A DNA stretch of 64,000 bases from Whitmania pigra (lineage: Eukaryota > Annelida > Clitellata > Hirudinida > Haemopidae): NCBI GenBank assembly GCA_021613335.1, contig JAJTWR010000308.1, forward strand, positions 2,772,001 through 2,836,000, written 5' to 3'. Every line of letters begins with the position of its first letter. Position 1 is the first letter of the stretch. The translations under genes were made by a program, and so were the position numbers. The notes under the pieces are model-generated. The model saw nothing but the letters and a program-made list of their open reading frames with translations, searched no databases and had not been told where the DNA came from. Below are positions 42,501-53,528 of the stretch, piece by piece.

Positions 42501-43452
42501 CGTGTGGAAAGGAATTGGGAGATGAAGGATTCCACGAGAAGGATGGTCTTGTTTTTTGCAGGTGAAGCTGTCAAATGACTATTTATTATTTGTAGGAGTT
42601 TGTTAATTGTCGCTTTCTTTCTCAAAGAATGATTGAAGCCGTGCATTGATCCATGTGTGAATGTTAAACTTTTTCTGGCGACGTGTGTTAAATTTTACGA
42701 GACCAAATTTGGATTTGTTCAACTTTCGAGCTTCGAATTCCCTTGGAATTTTACATGGCTTGTTGTGTAAATTCCTAAGGGATGAAATGATTTAAATGAG
42801 TTCAAAAAGTCTTTTTATGTTAGAAGTATATTGGGTTACCATACTGGCATGAATATGATTTAAACTGTTTATGATTTAATGATCTTCAATAAATGAGCAG
42901 GAATGTACTTAATAAAGATGTTAATTATTTTCTATATTCTATAATTTACTTCTGATTATGAAATATTTTCATTAAGAATGTTGATTAAGAGTTATTTTTT
43001 TGGATTTTAGGACTGATTATTTCCAGCATTTTGCTCCAAAGTGTGGAATGTGTAACAAGCCCATAGTAGAAAACTTCATCACGGCTCTTAATCAACAGTG
43101 GCATCCCAAATGTTTTGCTTGTTTTGTAAATACTTTGCTTTTATTTTAAAAAAAATGGATTCACTGAGAGCAATCAATATTGCAGGACTGCCACAAACCA
43201 TTTGGATCGTCGAGCTTCTTCGAGCACGAAGGATTTCCATATTGCGAGACTCACTTTCATGCCAAGAGAGGTTCCTTGTGTGCCTACTGCGGAAAACCAG
43301 TTTCTGGGCGTTGCATAACGGCGATGTTCAGGAAATTCCATCCTGACCACTTCATGTGCACCTATTGCCAGAAACAGTTGAGCAAAGGAACTTTCAAAGA
43401 AGAAAATGATAAGCCTTATTGCCATTCATGTTTCTCCAAACTTTTCTGCTGA
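39594..43452 (+). CDS. PXN: Paxillin (LD motifs + four LIM domains), complete
   Basis: Ten coding exons with GT-AG introns and consistent phase: 39594-39606, 40394-40527, 40589-40745, 41046-41109, 41258-41327, 41440-41694, 42109-42282, 42446-42561, 43011-43125, 43186-43452; 454 residues. The N-terminus joins across intron 1 to [13 protein letters not shown] (LD1). Other LD motifs: [13 protein letters not shown] (LD2), [11 protein letters not shown] (LD4) and [11 protein letters not shown] (LD5 position). Four LIM domains follow, starting [31 protein letters not shown] and [10 protein letters not shown], each with its WHP or FHP motif and full zinc ligands; the protein ends KLFC. Paxillin is the scaffold of integrin adhesions; LD motifs bind FAK and vinculin, LIM2-3 target adhesions. 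Shorter than vertebrate paxillin (~590) with no obvious LD3, mainly through a short LD linker. UTR exons not defined. Confidence 0.93.
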
Positions 43453-43758
43453 TCGACCCATCGATTTGCATTTTCCTGGATTTGCTCCTTGCAACAATTT
43501 CAATCGATTAAATCGGTTAAGTTTCAATTGATTATTTTTCTATTGCTGTTGAAATGACACACTTTTATTGAATACATGTTCCATTTTTGGTAAGTTCATT
43601 TTGATTGTGCTGAATTAATTATGTTACTGACCTTTATTGAGGTGACATCTTTGTTGCTTACTTGAAAGATCGTATTATTTTTGTTTTTATTTCATCGTGC
43701 CTATTTTATGATTGCATTATTCTATGACAATGTCAGTACTTATGCAGCCTCAAGCAGT

Positions 43759-43764
43759 AATAAA
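43759..43764 (+). promoter_or_regulatory. Candidate polyadenylation signal of paxillin
   Basis: AATAAA about 300 bp after the paxillin stop; a second AATAAA lies near 43832. Confidence 0.4.
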
Positions 43765-44550
43765 CCGAAGTTTTATTTAATGTATGACTCTTAGAAACAC
43801 TTGATGTGTCACGTTAATGGCTCGTCGATGTGGTAATAAAGAGAAATATTGTCCTTTGTCAAAGGAAAGGGTAGCATTTCCTCTTCCCGTTCAATCGTTC
43901 GTCATTGAGCGGCGAGTAATCGATCCCTGCTTCCTTTCGTGCGCTCGCCTTGCCAGTCTGGATTAGAAGATCGATTTGTTACGTTTAGGAGATTTCTCAC
44001 AATCCCAGGGGAAGAAGTAACACTTATTGATGTCGCTGGATCTTGTTGTTCGCAGCGTCAAAACAAGCAGTTTTGTCAGAGTTGGTGCAGTTTACTTCGA
44101 GAGATAAACAACCAAAACTCGGCAATACTTGCTCTGGCGGCCTTAACAATAAATTTGATTGGGCTGCCTTTCACTCAGTTAACCTCATTGTTGATGTGAT
44201 GCCTTTGATTTATAAATTTTAGAAAGATTACTTTTGAAACCTTTACACGCATAATTTTAGAAAGTTTTTAATTAAGGAAACACATTTTGTGGGAGCAAAT
44301 CATCTACAACATCAAGTATACTCCTATATTTCGACTTGGTGGCCAACAAACTTGAAAAACATGTATGTTGATGGAAAAATAAGTAAACCCCAGGGACGTC
44401 ATTTCAGGTTTTTCCAAGGAAAAGGGCAAAACATGAGACGACCTTTTTTGCGTCTAGTCTAAAATCTAAATTAAGTAAAGTTCCTCCTCCCAAATTACAC
44501 CCCTGTTAGACGCAACACAATCTCAGATACAAAATGATTTGATTTTAAAT

Positions 44551-44618
44551 ATTTGACCGTCCTAATCATCTAGTCATGAAACGGACGCTAATAAACCACC
44601 AACCAACAGCATTTGACC
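44551..44618 (+). repeat. 3'-hairpin micro-insertion with CCAA tail and TSD
   Basis: ATTTGACC at 44551-44558 and 44611-44618 flanks a 52-bp insert: (C)GTCC, loop ATCTAGTCATG, GGACG, CTAATAAACC, ACCAACCAAC. Same subfamily as 16873-16942. Confidence 0.8.
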
Positions 44619-44666
44619 CGAAACGTTAAGCGACGTAACAGAGGAATCATTTCTTCGCTAAGTCGC

Positions 44667-45110
44667 TGGTTCAACCTCTTTAATATTAACTGCGGACTGC
44701 TAGCAAGCGCAAATTGTGTGTTAGGTAAATTAGGAAAATATTTTGAAATTTCTTCAAGCATTTGCAGGTGTCGTTTGAAAGAACATATCGTTCTATTTTT
44801 TCTTTCTGATTCAACATCATTTTTCTAAACGAAGGCTAATAAGTTCGACAACATGGTTGTTTTATTTTCATCAAACTTATTTCAAAACTGGTTCAACCTC
44901 TTTAATATTAACTGCGGACTGCTAGCAAGCGCAAATTGTGTGTTAGGTAAATTAGGAAAATATTTTGAAATTTCTTCAAGCATTTGCAGGTGTCGTTTGA
45001 AAGAACATAACGTTCTATTTTTTCTTTCTGATTCAACATCATTTTTCTAAACGAAGGCTAATAAGTTCGACAACATGGTTGTTTTATTTTCATCAAACTT
45101 ATTTCAAAAC
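44667..45110 (+). repeat. 222-bp tandem duplication
   Basis: Two adjacent copies, 44667-44888 and 44889-45110, each beginning TGGTTCAACCTC and ending ATTTCAAAAC. By eye they differ at one position only (CATATCG against CATAACG). No coding role is apparent. Confidence 0.92.
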
Positions 45111-47371
45111 TATTACATCGAACTGTTAACCTGCGTCCTACAGAATTCTGACATGATGATTGGGCGCTACATAAATTTTGTATTAAAAAAAAAATCTCAA
45201 TCAAACTGATGAGTAGGGATAAGGGGTTAAGGATATAGTTTTATCAAAATAGGTTTATTTTTAATATTAGACGAACTAATGAATTCTTAGTGTCTTAATG
45301 ACCCCTGGAAAAAACGTCAAGCGACCCACAGGCTGAGAACAGCTGAACTAGACCGGTGCCAGTATTCACTTGTTTGCAAGCAAATGCTTTAAAATAATTT
45401 TGGATAAAAACTATTATCTTCGATTCTTAGCAATGACTGTTTAAACTTGAGCTAGAATTTGGATAAAAGATGTTCAGCTCCCCACCTAAATCTTGAGGGT
45501 GGTCAGGGCTTGGATTTACGGTATACAATGTACAGTGTGCTATCAAGCATCCAGAAAACTAAATTCCCAATGCTACAACTTTGGCTCAGTGCCGGATTTA
45601 AGCATGGTCGATCTGTGCCAATTCACAGGAGCCCCAACTTTCTGACTTTGCCTCGGCTCTTTGATTGTGTGATCTATGTTACCCTGAGTAAATTCTGCTT
45701 TCAATCTCTTATATAATACCAAATTTGTCATCCAAAAGTCATTTGTTAAGTATATAGACACGGGGACATGCTTAAATCCTTATCCCTGACTTTCCTCTGT
45801 TAGAGCAATTAAATTAACTTTACTGAATAACTTAATTAACTGAGTTGCAAAAAAGATCTTGAATAATTTTTTTTAGAAATTGCTCGACTGATATTTATCC
45901 GAAGTTCAAATGTTTAAAGAAGTTACTTAATTCAACTATTTCCTGGTTCCAAAAATCGGAAGAGAATCAAAGTGAATAGAATTTAAATATCAGAATATCA
46001 TTAATAACTGTAAAAAGTAGATAAATTGCCTTCGATGCATGCGATGTACACGGTAATGCGCAGTTTTGAGCTCAGCCTCTTGGAATATCTCGAAAAGCTT
46101 TGCATGTTGCGTTGCCGACAAATTTTCATTCATTGCTTCATAACTTCGCTTATGTTCGATGGAGTGCTTTTACCTTTGAAACTCAAAATAAATTCCCGAT
46201 AAATTAAATGGCCATGTTACAAGTAAGTGGATATAGTGGATAAGTGATATAAGAGCGATGTTGTGAGATTGAAGAACATAATTTACTTTTAAAAAAGATT
46301 TCCAAAAATAACTTGAACTATTCTTTCAATTGGAGACTTTATGAATGTTGAATGTGGTGGTTATTACTTCATCGTCACTCCATTGTTAGTTTAAAAAATC
46401 TCCCAAACGCTCATGAAAGACAAGGTAAATAACATCAGGTCTGCAGAGGAATCGATTCCCGTTTCCCACGGAAAGCTTTCGATCGATTGTTGTTGGTATC
46501 GACGTGCATTAGCCAACACATGGAGTTTCAATTTACTTAGAATCGTTTCGGGAATGCTTAAGAGTAATAAAGTAATAATAATAATAATATATTTGTTGTC
46601 GTTTATTCGGGAGAGGTTGTTTAACCATTGTAATTGTAACTGAAATCCGAATATTTTACTAGATATCCTTTCAAAAACCTCTAAATTCATTTGTTTCATT
46701 TGTGCCGAGAACTCAGCTTGAAAAGTCACCATTATTGTTACCAGCTCGCTACTTTGAAAAAGTCGGGTTATTATTGTTGTTGTTGTAATAATATTGCTTA
46801 ATATCGATGTTTTATTTGACGTTGTATTTGTTATTATTTTGATTGTTATTACATATTATTATTGCTGTTATTGTGAGAAAATGGAATGACTATGGGCATT
46901 GCACATGAATATCGTTTAAAAACTATTAATTTCAATTTTGTCACCATAATTATGTTACAAAAAACATACATCTTTTAATCGATACAAATATTTCAAAATT
47001 AAATGAAGGTATGAAAATCACACGTCATAAGCGCCTCACGTATGGCGGCACATAGATTAGCTGTTAATAATGCCATTATTACTTTATTACTTTATTTATT
47101 TTTTTGATTTCTTTATTTTATTACTTTATTTATTAAGATAATAAATTTAAAAAAAAAACAATCAGTTTATTTTATATGAAAAACAATGAGCTTGTACCAA
47201 ACCCCTTAAGAAAGATAAGGAACTCGAAAACTTGTAAGCATCTCAACATAGAATGCGGACCAAACATCTGAGCCGAATAAGACCTACGCGAGCCACGTTG
47301 CCAATGTTAAGCTTAATACCTCACATATTAGCTGAGCTTAAAACATTTGTTTATTTACCTATTTGTTTTTA
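45111..47371. other. AT-rich intergenic; repeat fragments
   Basis: Holds a hAT-like terminus at about 45588 (CAGTGCCGGATTTAAGC), a GACCCACAGGCTGAGAAC stretch near 45325 that resembles hAT ends, and an AATAATAAT tract at about 46572 following AGAGTAATAAAG, possibly a LINE tail. Nothing coding recognised. Confidence 0.45.
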
Positions 47372-47379
47372 ACTGAGGT

Positions 47380-47649
47380 CAAGGGCGGATCTAGAACACT
47401 TTGGTGGGGGCCACATAACACCATCCCCAATGGGTGTATTATAGGGTAGGGAGCACAACTATTAACATTTTCGAAAGTGGTAAATTAATAGAATTATTTT
47501 TAAAGAATTTAAATTAAAATATATTTTTAAAATTTCAATTTAATATTTTTATTAATTTTTATTTTATAATAGACTTATTTAATTTTTTTCTTATATTTTC
47601 TAAATGACGGAGAGGGCCATGGCCTCCGCCAGCCCCAAATCCGCCCTTG
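47380..47649. mobile_element. hAT-type MITE (270 bp)
   Basis: Ends CAAGGGCGGATCTAG and (inverted) CAAGGGCGGATTTGGGG; flanks ACTGAGGT (47372-47379) and ACCGAGGT (47650-47657) are 8-bp duplications with one difference. No coding capacity. Confidence 0.8.
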
Positions 47650-47657
47650 ACCGAGGT

Positions 47658-48880
47658 AGTAGTTCAACTTGTAGTTCAACGTCATCTTAGCTCGTCTCCC
47701 TTCGAAGTTTTTCCATGTAAATTTTTATAAAACTCTGTAAAGCTCTAAGTCTATTAATTTTATTTGTTATATATTCTCTTTTGTCAACAGCAGAGTATAT
47801 TACTATATACATGTGTAAAGTCTTACTATAGGTTTGCCTGACAAAATTCACATAGAAATTGGCTTGATATTTCATACAGTGAACTTAAACCTTAATTTAA
47901 TCAATCCACCAGATTTGAGAATCGCAAATCTCTTTTAAATGGATTAAAATTAAAATAAAATTTTAAATTAAATTTAAATTAAATAATCTTGTTTCTAAAT
48001 ATTTTCTAAAATGTTGTGAATTTAAAAAATTTTGAAGGAAGAAAAGATATAATATCGCCTTGAGAACATTTAATTTGCAGCATTTAATTTGAAATTTTGA
48101 ATTATTAAAAGAACCACAAATGGGATAACAATAATTTTAAATAATTTCAGAAAGAATGACTGGCGGAAGCGAAGAAAACAATTTAAAACCAAAGAGTCAC
48201 GTATCAGTTGAAAAGACTTTAAACTCTTGTGGTAACTACTTTTAAGCATTAAATACTTCATAAGTATTTAATTTAATTAGCTGCGATATAATTAATATTT
48301 TCAAAATGATTAGTATTAAATATTATACAATTATGTAATATACATTCAAAATATATATTTTAATATTTGTTTTAATGTCATAATTAACAACAATTCAGAC
48401 AGCCGCACAACATCAAACAGAAAATCCTAAACATCTCCAGTGAGATAGGGAAGTTCAAATACGTGAGAGGCTCATTTAAATTTTTGTTAAATTACTTGAC
48501 AATCTTTCCATAGAACGTTTTATTAATTTTTTAAAATAATTTTTCTATTAAGCATTCATCAAACGCAATCAATAATATAACAACCAAAACGACCATATGT
48601 CATATTGTGAAACTGCCAAAATTATTTGTTAAAAGTCTTACTAAGAAGTTCTTATTCATAAATGCGTAAGAATGCTAATGATTGCTTGAGTTTCTAATCA
48701 TTTGACGCATTGGCATAACAAACTGTTCTTGCCGCCCGGGGCGGTCATAAAATTTGTCGCTCCCCTCTTAACCGTTAATAATTCGTTAACCTCAAGTTTT
48801 CGAAAAGCTCTCAATTATTTTTACAATCAAATCGGTTAAAAATTTACAAATTTCTCGTACGATCGCAAAGAAGCGAAAGA
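47658..48880. other. AT-rich, nothing recognised
   Basis: Long A/T runs. A GC-rich patch (GCCGCCCGGGGCGG) near 48732 may be transposon terminal DNA. No gene supported. Confidence 0.45.
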
Positions 48881-48888
48881 TTTATTTC

Positions 48889-49281
48889 TTGCGAGAGGGC
48901 TTCGCACACCTCTGCAAAAAAAAGATGTCAAGTTCCCAGGCGAGAGGCAAACGACTGGACCATAGCAGCCATCCAGAGGGGATGAGGAAGTACTCCCAGG
49001 TGCTGATAGAAAGTGGCAAGAGGTCGGATTTGGTGCTCGTATCGCCGTCGACTAATGCCATCATTCTGGTGGAGCTGACTGTACTGTGGAAGGACAGGCC
49101 ACAATACCTCAACGCTCTCAAAGCGGATAAGTATGCAGATCCGTCGATGGATCTGGAAGCGAAAGGAAACCGAACAGACCTCTTCCACGTCGAGGTTGGT
49201 GCAAGGGGCAAGTCGACTTACACTTTCCTCACCAGGATTGACAAGCCGATAGAGAACAAAAGCTATGACAAGGGTGTCTGA
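48889..49281 (+). pseudogene. LINE C-terminal restriction-like endonuclease fragment
   Basis: 130 codons: SGKRSDLVLVSPSTNAIILV, ELTVLWKDRPQYLNALKADK, then LFHVEVGARGKS. The S-D-[LI]-V-L-V...V-E-L-T-V-x-W spacing is a PD-(D/E)xK-type fold found at the C-terminus of many invertebrate non-LTR elements. No RT lies upstream, so it is the 5'-truncated end of such an element. The frame ends at 49281 and is followed at once by repeat copy B, which supports B being its 3' UTR. A TGA interrupts what would be the last segment. Confidence 0.6.
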
Positions 49282-49925
49282 GGCCGCAGAAGCAGTTTAA
49301 TTCTGGATCTGGCACATGAGGAGTCAGAAGAAGTCTTAAGAGGCCACTGCAGAAAAGCCCTCGGTCTCCGGTATGAATAATTCACCGAACGACCAAATCG
49401 TTGGCCGAGACACGAGGTATTGCTGGGAGAAATAGACCGACCGCTGACTCGCAAAGCAATACGAACTGCGGACCAAACCGCGTTTCTGAAAAGGCCCGCT
49501 GCAAAGAAATTATAAGACCCAGTTTGCACATATTAAGTACACGGTTTGAAGAAGCCACTGAGAGCTTTCACGCTGTTGGCAACTGGGATGGAGGCGATCG
49601 ACATAACAAAACCAATGAAAGCCTCGCATAGTCGAAGTTTGCAGGTAAAAAACAGGTAGCATGCGACATGAAGAAGCCATTGAGAGTTTTCGCAGTCGAT
49701 CCAGTCCAGGCAGCAGTGACCGGCATAACAGAGCCAACGAATGCCTTTCATAGCCGGGGGTAAATGTTGGATCCAGAAAGACAAAAACCGACAGGGACGT
49801 CCGACTGATCATCGGATGCGACCCGCTCCTCGAAAACCTACGGAGATTCAAAGGGCCGAAACGTTTGAAGACGGGGAAACTCCTGAGGATCCCTGTCGGA
49901 GTTCCATGGTGGAGCAACAAGAAAT
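49282..49925 (+). repeat. GC-rich LINE 3' UTR repeat, copy B
   Basis: Inverted relative to copy A (28871-29530). Landmarks in the same order: GGTCTCCGGTATGAAT, GAACTGCGGACCAAACCGCG, AAGCCACTGAGAGC, GGAGGCGATCGACATAACAA, CATAGTCGAAGTTTGCAG, AAACGTTTGAAGACGGGG, GATCCCTGTCGGAG. Copies A and B differ at many positions, so both are old. Confidence 0.75.
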
Positions 49926-50847
49926 AAACTCTCCCAACTTTTTCCACTTTTTTTGTAACTGTTTCAAAATTCAGTCCATCGTCAAATTCCCTCCTCAAGA
50001 AATGACAAGCTTTGACTGGCTCATCGATGATCGAAAAGAGTTTTTTATTAACTTAAGATTGGAGAAAGAAACTTCTCATATGGCAACACTAATAGCTAGG
50101 AAGATATGCAGCAAGATCACAGTATTAGGGGCAGAATCCTGTATGAAGCTCAAAAGCTGAAATGGACCATCGACTTTATCGTTTCATGAATCTTCTACAA
50201 AATACTACAATCTCTTACTTTTGGCAAAGAACTCTTTTTTCTCTACGTCTTCATCAACTATGCCGATCATAATTATTATCAAGCAGATTTGAGATTTGAC
50301 GGTGAGAGAAAGGCGTATTTGATTGCAAGATCATGAACTTGCTGAAATCTGACTCTTCAATGAACACAGCAAGACACCGAAGAAAGGGTTGGACGTTTTT
50401 TCTAGTTTTTATCTTTTACGCACCCTTCAAAATGCCGCCCCTACCACCCCTCCCCCCAGTGCGCCACTGATTTTGCGTTATTTGATGGAAAAAGCCAGCA
50501 CCAAGGCGAGTGTCAAAGTTTGCCGATCCGACAGTGCCCCTGATGTTGGCCTTATTCCTTACCTAAACGCCAACTCTAACTAAATAACTAAAATTACCCC
50601 AACCTTGGAAAAGTGGGAAAATTACAAATTTTTATCCCCACGTATTGACGTTGTCCGTCACTTTCACGGGTAGAGACTGAATTCCTTAAACCACGAAAAC
50701 AAACATCTGACCAGGATAATTCTATTTTTTTTTAAATTTTTATTTTAAGCCGTGTAAAGAAGTATTTAAATTACAAACGTAAAGTAAAAAACATTTAATG
50801 ACGTTAAATGACGTTATATAAATGATATAAATTCTCAAAGACAAAAC
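49926..50847. other. Intergenic, nothing firm
   Basis: A frame at 49990-50160 has no recognised domain. CCACCCCTCCCCCCAGTGCG then CCACTG near 50439-50470 looks like a hAT right end. No gene supported. Confidence 0.4.
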
Positions 50848-50958
50848 ATGACACAACCTCATGCCACTTACAAGCACAAAAGATACTCAATCAGACCTGG
50901 AAGAATTGAGGATTACGAGCCTGGAAAATCTTCACTTGCTTCGTTGGAAGAACAGTCG
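50848..50958 (+). CDS. Candidate upstream exon of the SORBS-like gene
   Basis: Begins MTQPHATYKHKRYSIRPGRI and continues EDYEPGKSSLASLEEQS, ending at a GTGGGTGA donor. The P-G-R-I-E-D-Y-x-P-G-K-S-S string resembles the segment near the sorbin-homology region of SORBS proteins, and the gene's SoHo-like exon lies 3.5 kb downstream. Its end phase (0) does not match exon 54488 (which needs two bases), so at least one further exon would be required. Confidence 0.4.
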
Positions 50959-51412
50959 GTGGGTGAATTGTGCAATTTTGAATTTTCCACGCATTCAAAG
51001 TTTTATTTTTACGCTTATCACCATTCACAATAGTTTCAAGCATTAAAAAATTAACAATAACATGATGCTAATTGCTATGATGATGATGATGGTTGAGAAG
51101 AATAGCAACTATTTAATATTTCAAAAGTGAGGTGAATAAAGTTAGACAATCTTACGCAGACACCTTCAGCCAATTATTTGATTGACAAACCAGGAGATCA
51201 TTGCAATTAGTGAGTTATTATTCCATGTTATTTCTATTTCATTTTAAAACTTGGATGCGTTGTACTTTGTAATCGATAAAAGTTTCGATATTTTACATAA
51301 TTATTTCGTAAATCCACTAACTCTCGTAAATCAAGTAAATTAATGGAAAGAAGGTTGCCTCAGAGGGTTGTATTCGTGAGATGATAAACAGCAACAGTTA
51401 ATTTTTTATTAC

Positions 51413-52690
51413 TCCGCGTTGGAGCTCTGACAGCGATCCTCGGAGGAGGGCACCCCGTCATAACAGCCCGGCGACAGAATAGCCCCGACAAAACAGCCCC
51501 GTCAAAACAGCCCGGCGTCAAAATAGCTCAAGACAAAACAGCCCCGACAAAACCGCCCCGACAAAACAGCCCCGTCGAAACAGCCCGGCGTCAAAATAGC
51601 CCAGGACGGGAAAATCCCGTCAAAATGGCCCAGTCAAAATAGCCCCGACAAAATAGCCCGGCGACAAAATAGCCCAGGACAAAACAACCCGGCGACAAAA
51701 TAGCCCGGCGACAAAATAGCCCCGTCAAAACAGCCCTGTCACCAGGGTCGGACTGGCTTAAAAAACCGGCCCGGGAACTTTTATTTAACTCCTACTTTGA
51801 TCAACTTAAACATAAGAAACACTAGAGTCTAAAATTTCTATCCACTATTAACTATTATAACAGCTTTTTCATCGTTTCACTAGTCGATGCTAAAACATCA
51901 ATGATTTCATTGTTATTGATTCTTGGAAAAGAGTCTTTCTCACAAGACATCAGCATGAATGATCGTAGAATTGACTGGTTCAGAAAATTTCTTAATCTGT
52001 TCAAAACGTATTTCAATTTTGAAAACGACCCCTCACAAGCAACTTGTGATCAGGATAATGTCAACACAAATTTGTAAGCCAGATACAAATTTGAATAAGC
52101 AAGACTATGCAAATTAAACTTCTGGAGAACAATAATAACAACAAACAATACTCAAAACGATCAAAGCATTCAAGCCACTAATTTCGAATTAAATTTTGAT
52201 TCAGTTTCACAACATTTTTAAAAAATACTTTGACATGGAGTTATCATGGGGCTATTTTGACGGGGCTATTATGTCGCCGAGCTATTTTGTCGCCGGGTTG
52301 TTTTGTCCTGGGCTATGTTGTCGCCGGGCTATTTTGTCGGGGCTATTTTGACTGGGCCATTTTGACGGGATTTTTCTGTCCTGGGCTATTTTGACACCGG
52401 GCTGTTTCGACGGGGCTGTTTTGTCGGGGCGGTTTTGTCGGGGCTATTTTGTCTTGAGCTATTTTGACGCCGTGCTATTTTGACGGGGCTGTTTTGTCGG
52501 GGCTATTCTGTCGCCGGGCTGTTATGACGGGTCACCTCGGAGGAGTTTTCCCGATGTCTTCAAACGTTTCGGTCCTTTGAGTCTCCTGACGTGGGGCGTA
52601 TCCGGTGATCACCCGGATGTCCCTGTCGGTTTGTTACCTATAAACTTCGACTATGCGAGGCTCTCTTGGATTTGTTATGTCGATCGCCCC
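51413..52690 (-). repeat. GC-rich LINE 3' UTR repeat, copy C (split by a foldback element)
   Basis: Left part 51413-51447 (CTCCGCGTTGGAGCTCTGAC) and right part 52536-52690 (GTCTTCAAACGTTTCGG, TTTGAGTCTCCTGACG) match the two sides of one point in copy A. The foldback element sits exactly between. Confidence 0.8.
51448..52535. mobile_element. Foldback element with tandem-repeat arms (1.09 kb)
   Basis: Left arm (51448 to about 51741) is a run of degenerate 14-16 bp units such as AAAACAGCCCCGTC and AAAATAGCCCGGCGAC. The right arm (about 52246-52535) is its inverted copy, with units such as GGGGCTGTTTTGTCGG. The outermost 25 bases match well (CCGTCATAACAGCCCGGCG and its complement). The ~500-bp middle is AT-rich and opens with CAGGGTCGGACTGG, a hAT-like terminus. 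A 9-bp duplication CTCGGAGGA (51439-51447, 52536-52544) marks insertion into copy C. No transposase is encoded. Confidence 0.85.
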
Positions 52691-53298
52691 CCCGGAGCTC
52701 AGCCATCGCCCCCCCGAAAAATTTTTTTTTTTAAATTGTATGCTAAAAGTGTATGCAAAAACCCATAAATCTAAGACAAAAAAGTTAAAAAAAATGCCTA
52801 TCATCCTTACTGACCTAAAAACTTATTTGTTAATATGTCTTTGGACTAAGATATTTAGTATCTGATTTGTTTTTAATCTTTCCGTTTTGTTCTGTATAAT
52901 AATAACGAGTTGAAGCGAGCTTTGAATAAATAACTAAATTTCATTGAATAATTATTCTGAATTCTCTGAACGTAATTCACGGAGCTCAAAAAAACCAATC
53001 GGTCACAAAGATCTCCGATGTGATTATTACAATATTTGTTTTGGTGAAAAAAAGCAGAGGAGAAGTTTTAAAAAGTTGCTTTTTATTTTTCATGAATTTT
53101 ATATAAAAATAAATGTATAATTTTAAATTTTTAAATTTAATTTTTCAGTTACATACTATGAAAAGAACAATCGACTCCTTTTTTAGTCCTTCAAGAGCAG
53201 TATCTAATTTTCAATATGTTTTTACCTAAAATATAATTATTAAACTGAGGTTATGTGTGATTTGATTTTAAACTTGTATTTGGCACGAAAAACTGCCG

Positions 53299-53316
53299 CC
53301 CCCCCCCCCCCCCCCC
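53299..53316. repeat. Poly-C run (18 C)
   Basis: Homopolymer in AT-rich sequence; length may be unreliable in an assembly. Confidence 0.8.
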
Positions 53317-53388
53317 GAACAATAATGCCTGAAAGAAACCCTGACCTGAACTACCACGGAATCGTATATATATATAGACGATTCTAGT

Positions 53389-53460
53389 GTTTCGCATCTT
53401 GCATCTAAGTTATGCAACGGACTATGATCAAATAAATAAATAAATAAAGTTTCGCATCTT
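53389..53460 (+). repeat. Extreme 3'-end micro-insertion (48 bp) with 12-bp TSD
   Basis: GTTTCGCATCTT at 53389-53400 and 53449-53460 encloses 48 bp: GCATCTAAGTTATGCAACGG, ACTATGATCAAATAAATAAA, TAAATAAA. Same subfamily as the two units at 12072-12207 but truncated inside the hairpin loop, so the 5' stem arm is missing. Confidence 0.85.
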
Positions 53461-53479
53461 TATCGGCTTGCGTGCGTGT

Positions 53480-53528
53480 ATTTTATTTATTATTTATTAA
53501 CGTCCTTTTCATAACTAGATTAGAACGG
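53480..53528 (-). repeat. 3'-hairpin repeat copy, minus strand
   Basis: Reading the minus strand: CGTTC, loop TAATCTAGTTATGAAAA, GGACG, then TTAATAAATAATAAATAAA. One stem pair would be G-U. No clear target duplication seen. Confidence 0.65.

Noticed and set aside
44393..44506. Possible 113-bp hAT MITE between CAGGGACGTCATTT and AATTACACCCCTG
   Set aside because: Ends are roughly inverted, but the flanking 8-mers do not match, so support is too weak.
44613..45050. Two near-identical 65-71 codon frames
   Set aside because: They arise from the 222-bp tandem duplication and resemble no protein.
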